Part shown: positions 22,909 through 27,265 of the stretch, piece by piece
How the letters are laid out: each line of letters starts with the position of its first letter
Numbering within the stretch: the first letter of the stretch is position 1
Source: CAZLBC01 sp964557575
GTDB taxonomy: Bacteria; Planctomycetota; Phycisphaerae; SM23-33
Reading direction: 5' to 3'
DNA: 27,265 nt
Assembly: GCA_964557575.1 (NCBI GenBank)
Contig: CAZLBC010000064.1
Location: forward strand, 1-27,265
Position numbers and translations under genes: made by a program
Notes under the pieces: model-generated
Seen by the model: the letters and a program-made list of their open reading frames with translations, nothing else
What the model was told of the DNA's origin: nothing
Database searches by the model: none

Positions 22909-25900
22909 CTACCGCGGCTCGAAGCACACGACCCGGCCGTCCTCCGTGGCCAGCAGCAGTCGCCCCGCGGCGGCGGAGAGCCCGTCGAAGACCGGCGGGG
23001 ATTTCAGTTCATACGCCGCGCGTTTCTTACCATCAGCCGCCGACACCGCCTGCAGCACGATTCGTCCCGCGGGCTTCGGCGACCGGAAATCGGTGACCTT
23101 CTCGGGACCGGCGACAAAGAGCGTCTCCCCCGCGAGAACCATGGCCCGGGCCAAGAACGGCAGCTCTTCCTTCCAGCGGCAGGTCACCCGCGATCCCGGA
23201 AATGCCCGCCACCAGTCCCCCGGCTTCTTCTTCGGGGGCACCGGCTCTCCCAGTTCGGCCGCCGCGGCGAACAGGTGGTAGCCGGTGTTGAGGCCGAGAT
23301 GGCTGCCGGCCTTCGTGTAGCCGGTGCGGCCGAAACCGTAGACCGTGTCGCCGCCGCAGACCAGCAGCCGCCCGGTGATCCGGCTGCATCCCATCACCGG
23401 CCAGCCGTGATAGTCCGGGAGCATCACGGTTCCCACCAGCCAGTAGGTGCGGTGCCACCAGTGGTCGTCGAGAAAACCGGTGGGGCTGAAGAGGTGATCC
23501 ACCGCCGGCTTCAGGGGGTTCGTCTCCGGGTCGAAACGCAGGTGACGCAGGAATATCGACGAGCCCTTCCCCGAGAGGACATCCGGGAGCGCGCCCGGCA
23601 AATAGGTGCCCCGCTTTCCCGTGATCGTGTCCTGGGGTTCGCGCCCGTCTTCGCCCCGGTGACTGATCCGCCGCGACGAGCGCACCGCGCCTGTCCGCGG
23701 GTCCAGACGGTAGAGAACCATGCCCCCGTCGAGGTAGGACGATCGCCCCGCGACGGCATAGACCGACCCCTTGTGCAGGAGGACCGAGCCGGACACGGGC
23801 CAGGCGGACGCGGGCCGGTTATACGAGATCACCTGCCGGTCCGCCGGTGCCGCCCGAAACCGCCACGCCGGCGCTCCGTCGGCGGCCCGGAGGCAGTAGA
23901 TGTACCCGTCCCGGGAGCCGAAATACACCGCCCCGCCGTGGACGGTCGGGGGCGAGTCGATCCCGCCGCCCGCCGGAAAATCCCAGACCTGCGTTCCGCT
24001 CTTCGCGTCGAGGGCATGGATCGTGTTCGTGTCCGCGCGGGCGACGTAGACCAGTCCCCCCGCCGCGACCGGCTGGGTCAACGTCCCGCCCGGGACGGCC
24101 TCCCAGGCGGGCGTCAGCGCGGCGGGCACCGCACACCCGGCGCAACCGCTCCGGGCGGCATCGCCCCGGTACGTCGGCCACGCGTCGCTCGACGGTTCCC
24201 CCGCCCCGGCCTGCGAAAACGCCGGGCCCTTCAGCAGGCGGTCGCCCCCGGATTCGTCCTTCCCGCCCGTTTCCGCGGCAAGGGCGTAGAAGCCGCTGAG
24301 CCTGGCCTCGTTATAGCAGGCGCAGGAATGGGGCGGGGCGTAGAGCAGGCCGTTGCAAGGCAGGAAGCCGTACTGGCAGGCCCCGCGGACCCAGTGGTCG
24401 GCGATCACCCGGTCGGTCCGCATGTCCACGAACTCCACCCCCGCCCGGCCGTGGATCACGTAGTTGACGGTGGCCTTGTTGCGGTGGCAGCGGCCGTGGA
24501 CGAACCCGACCGTGATGTGCCTGCCGGCCGGCGACCGCTCCGCGACGACCGCGCCGGTCTTCAGGTCGAACACCTTCGTGATACCCCCCTGGCGGTGGGA
24601 CTTCGTCCAGCCGCTCCAGACCCTGCCGCGGGCGACGAATATGTCCACCGGCGAATTGAAGGCCTCCTGGCAGGGAGCGGTCCAGAGTTTCTTCCCGGTC
24701 GCGGCATCGAACGCGACGATCTCGCCGGTCGCCGTTATCATAGTCGGGCTCACCAGCCACCGCGGCCGGCCGGTCTTTTCGCCGCAGAGTTTCACCTCGG
24801 CCTTCGGCGACCGGTCGCCCGACAGGACCACACCGCCGGCGACCACCAGCGTGGGGGATGAAAACGTCGGCCGCCGGAGGCTGATCGGCCGCGCCGCCCG
24901 CCAGCAGACCGTCCCCGTGTCTTTGTCCAGCGCGACGACATGGCCCTCGTTTTCCAGGTAGACGCGGTCCCCGGCGACCGCCAGGGCCCCCGGCATCAGG
25001 CAGGTGGTATCATCGTCGTCCTTTTTCCAGACCGTCTGCCCGGTCTTCGCGTCCACCGCCACTAACCGCCGCGGCGGGTAATCCACCACGTACTGCCGGT
25101 AGACGTCCCGGCCGGTCCAGGGCTTCAGGCGCTTGACCAGCGTGCCGGTGGTGCCGCAGTCTTTCCGCGGGGGATCGCTGATCACCAGGTAGAGCCGCCC
25201 GCCGGCGAGCAGTATCTCGTGGGTGTTCGCGGTGTCTTCGAATACCTTCAGCACGTCGCCGGTGGCCGCGTCGAGGGCGGAGACGGGTGTGCCGTAGCCG
25301 AGCGTCGCGTAGACCCGGTTCCCGGCGGCAACCAGCCGCCGCTGCAGTTCCACCGGGCCGCTGCGAAACGGGCGGAACCGGTCCTCCCACGGGTCGACGT
25401 CTTTCTTCCAGAGCAGGACGCCGCTGAAGGCGTCNNNNNNNNNNNNNNNNNNNNNNNNNNNNNNNNNNNNNNNNNNNNNNNNNNNNNNNNNNNNNNNNNN
25501 NNNNNNNNNNNNNNNNNNNNNNNNNNNNNNNNNNGGTCCTCCCACGGGTCGACGTCTTTCTTCCAGAGCAGGACGCCGCTGAAGGCGTCCCGGGCGACGA
25601 GTTTCCACGCCGGCGGCGCGGCGACGGAGTCGGCCGGCCCCTCGTCCAGGATGCAGAACAGGCGTCCCGCGGCGGAAACGGCCGCGCTGAAACTCGAGAG
25701 ATGGTCGTGGCTCCGGGCCCAGCGGGGACCCGAAACCCACCGGAGGCTGCGGGGCGGGCCGATCCGGGTGTCCGCGGCCACCGCGTTGTTGTCCGGCCCG
25801 TGGAGATAGTGCGTCCACTCGTCTATATCGTCGGGCCACGGTTTCACCGTTTTTTTAAACCCGCCGTCCGACCGCACCATGGCGACGCCGCCGGGACACA

Positions 25901-26279
25901 GGACCCGCATGATCTCATCCGAAGACAATTTCGCCCCTGAACCGACGACGATCAGCCGGACGAGGCCGTCCGCGAACGGCAGGCGCGTGCCGTTCCAGCC
26001 CCGCGCGCCGACCGGGCCGAGCACGCCCGCGGCGGCCAGTTGTTTACGGGCCTTCAACGCATCGTCGGCATCGGCATACAGCGCCTGGACCACGTACCGC
26101 TCATCGGCGCGGAGCGCGGCCGCCCGGTCGGGATCGTCCGGTTCGAGGCACACCACGAGCCCGCCCGCGACACCCGATTCTTCGACGATATCCCCGGGAT
26201 CGCCGGCGGCGTGAAGCGGGAACCCGCCGCGGGAACAATACGCGAGAATAACGGTCAACATACAGACGCGGTATTTCAT
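22909..26279 (-). CDS. Exported PQQ-type propeller protein with degenerate methyltransferase-like N-terminus (interrupted by assembly gap)
   Basis: The gene runs from ATG 26279 to the TAG at 22909, with 100 Ns at 25435-25534. Collapsing the Ns and one copy of the duplicated 55-bp ends gives exactly 1071 codons plus stop, all in frame. After a signal peptide (residues 1-25, ending LHAAG), residues about 40-145 resemble a class I methyltransferase that has lost its glycine-rich SAM motif: LPFADGLVRLIVV and EIMRVLCPGGVAMV survive. PWPDDIDEWTHYLHGPDNN (148-166) then leads into BamB/PQQ-like blades with many repeats of DAATGxxLW or ALDAKSGTQVW type. Conserved cysteines (CHRNK, GACQYGFLPCNG, HSCACYNEARLSG) lie mid-protein. 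No CxxCH haem site is present. Function is unknown. It follows the HU-type gene by 41 bases. Confidence 0.82.
25435..25534. other. 100-N scaffold gap with identical 55-bp flanks
   Basis: Bases 25380-25434 and 25535-25589 are identical over 55 positions. A round 100-N filler between identical ends is typical of two contigs that overlap but were scaffolded instead of merged. The protein frame agrees, because removal of 155 bases keeps codon phase on both sides. Confidence 0.92.
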
Positions 26280-26320
26280 CGGTGTCACCGTCGTGGCAAA
26301 GAGGTGATGCATGACGATCG

Positions 26321-26671
26321 TCAGTCGAATCGGTCCTGCGGGCCGGGGACCCGCGGCCCGGGATTCGCGGGCGCCGGCACGCCGACGGAATCCTCCAGTT
26401 TTTTCTTCATCAGGCGGCCGACCTTGAATTTCGCGGTGCGCTTGGGAGGCACATGCACGGGCTGAAGGGTCTTGGGGTTGTGCGCCTTGCGGGCGGCCCG
26501 CTGACGGCACTCGAAAACCCCGAAGTCCCGAAACTCCAACCGGTTTCCCCTGGCCAATTCGTTGATGATCTCGTCGAGGAAGTCCTGCAGGACCTCCTTG
26601 ACGAAAACACGGGTAGTGCCGGTCTTCTCGGCAATCCTGTTGACCAGTTCCTTCTTGGTAACCGTGTGCAT
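26321..26671 (-). CDS. HU/IHF-type DNA-binding protein with Pro-rich tail
   Basis: From ATG 26671 (GGAGG eight bases upstream) the product is 116 residues. It has the HU/IHF fold: TKKELVNRIAEKTGTTRVFV (two N-terminal helices), NRLEFRDFGVFECRQRAARK and the arm NPKTLQP, then KFKVGRLMKKKLED. HU normally has about 90 residues; here about 20 Pro/Gly-rich residues (VPAPANPGPRVPGPQDRFD) follow. It bends DNA and compacts the nucleoid; the conserved proline of the arm appears in NPKT. GC-rich context and a candidate promoter at 26768-26796 suggest independent expression. Whether it belongs to HU or IHF cannot be told. Confidence 0.92.
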   Translation of the reverse strand: MHTVTKKELVNRIAEKTGTTRVFVKEVLQDFLDEIINELARGNRLEFRDFGVFECRQRAARKAHNPKTLQPVHVPPKRTAKFKVGRLMKKKLEDSVGVPAPANPGPRVPGPQDRFD

Positions 26672-27040
26672 GAAAGATCCTCCCAAACGAAGGCTCGTAC
26701 TCGGCAGCGGACCGGCATTCCTGGGCCCCTGCTGATATGCGCCGGAAGTTTCAACGATGCTGGATTCATGCTAACGAACCGGAAATACCTTCACAAGTGT
26801 TTTTTCCCGATCCGTCGGTAAATCCAACGGGGCGGGGCACTCGCGGCAACACGACGGTTTTCAAACCGGCGGATTCCTATCCAAATCGACAACGGCGAGT
26901 ACTTCCCGGTCTTTGCACGGTGATCGAATAATCGAACAGGCCACATGGAAATATCCGAAAATCGACAGAAGGTACGCGATCAGGAACGATTTTGGTTTCG
27001 ATGAGAAAACCCTGCCGCGAGTCCCCGCGAACATCCACGT
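26672..27040. other. Intergenic region upstream of the HU-type gene
   Basis: No coding region is supported in these 369 bases. They contain a candidate promoter for the HU-type gene and short AT-richer patches (about 26760-26820 and 26930-27000). I saw no RNA gene, inverted repeat of note or terminator with a T run. Confidence 0.5.
26768..26796 (-). promoter_or_regulatory. Candidate sigma-70-type promoter of the HU-type gene
   Basis: On the minus strand TTGTGA (complement of 26791-26796) and TAGCAT (26768-26773) are separated by exactly 17 bases. Each hexamer matches consensus at four of six positions. The start point would be about 90 bases before the HU-type ATG. Confidence 0.3.
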
Positions 27041-27265
27041 CTAATCGAACGGCAGCCCCCCCACGCCGTCGCCCGCCGTCGATTCGGGCATGGTGTGTTC
27101 TTCCGTGTTCGTGTCCTGCGCCGCATCGGTTTGGCCCTGATCACTCTTTCCGTCCGCCTCTTCGCCGGTCGGCATGCCCGGCGCTGCGTTCTCTCCCTCT
27201 CCGGGCAAACAAAGCCGGGTCGCGGCGGTGATCATCCCGCACGCCTCGAAGGCCGCCTGCGCATC
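27041..27265 (-). CDS. Partial protein entering from the right edge, acidic C-terminus
   Basis: The minus-strand frame is open from the window edge (27265) to a TAG at 27041-27043, giving at least 74 residues without a start. It reads AQAAFEACGMITAATRL, then a Gly/Glu/Asp/Gln/Thr-rich, probably disordered segment, and ends GVGGLPFD. An acidic linker ending in PF-like residues recalls the tip of single-stranded-DNA-binding proteins (DDIPF), but the extra D and the missing OB fold (outside the window) prevent a call. Confidence 0.5.
   Translation of the reverse strand, partial: DAQAAFEACGMITAATRLCLPGEGENAAPGMPTGEEADGKSDQGQTDAAQDTNTEEHTMPESTAGDGVGGLPFD

Noticed and set aside
24121..24170. CxxC-like cysteines (GCAGC) as a haem or metal site in the PQQ protein
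   Set aside because: No histidine follows to make CxxCH, and the other metal ligands are not evident.
23275..24861. 528-codon plus-strand ORF opposite the PQQ-propeller gene
   Set aside because: It lacks motifs and lies wholly within the antisense of a convincing repeat-bladed protein.
27041..27265. Right-edge protein as single-stranded-DNA-binding protein
   Set aside because: Only the acidic tail and a PF-like end are seen; the tip sequence differs and the OB fold is outside the window.

Overview
The window comes from a GC-rich Gram-negative bacterium, most likely a metagenome-derived member of the PVC group (Planctomycetota, Kiritimatiellota, Lentisphaerota or a neighbouring phylum). The evidence is a set of families common there: a very large PQQ-type propeller protein with a degenerate methyltransferase-like front end, a Tat-exported hydroxypyruvate-isomerase-like TIM barrel, a UroD-like methyltransferase, a DUF1080-like secreted lectin-fold protein, and GH117 and beta-helix polysaccharide enzymes. 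A 100-N scaffold gap marks it as a draft assembly. The phylum is an inference from gene content only.

Region 1 (1-5170) is accessory. It holds a secreted GH117-like hydrolase, a C-terminal scrap of a DNMT2-like cytosine-C5 methyltransferase, a secreted two-domain beta-helix enzyme with a golvesin-type C-terminal domain, and a frameshifted REP-associated Y1 transposase. A 46-bp direct repeat (1572-1617 and 4406-4451) brackets the methyltransferase scrap and the beta-helix gene. Arginine codon choice here looks different from the core of the window.

Region 2 (5275-19110) looks like ordinary chromosome with CGG-rich arginine usage. It contains oligoendopeptidase F, an MsrB-MsrA lipoprotein, the TIM-barrel isomerase followed by a glycosidase remnant, a radical SAM protein of the DNA-repair-linked type, a VIT/von Willebrand A protein, the translational GTPase TypA/BipA, a secreted propeller-like protein, a small two-TM protein flanked by 13-bp direct repeats, and a two-gene unit encoding a lectin-fold protein plus a secreted protein with two tandem zincin domains.

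Region 3 (19323-26671) has a UroD-like methyltransferase, a TonB-dependent receptor, the large PQQ-propeller protein (minus strand) and an HU-type DNA-binding protein. The receptor gene sits between oppositely oriented copies of a REP-like element whose first three bases, TAG, are the stop codons of both flanking genes. The 100-N gap in the propeller gene is flanked by identical 55-bp ends. Removing the Ns and one copy restores one open reading frame of 1071 codons, so the gap is probably an assembly artefact. A partial gene with an acidic tail enters from the right end.

No complete defence, secretion or biosynthetic system is visible. The most unusual material is the repeat architecture (REP-bracketed receptor, 46-bp-repeat-bracketed enzyme gene, 13-bp-repeat-bracketed membrane protein) and the duplicated zincin.
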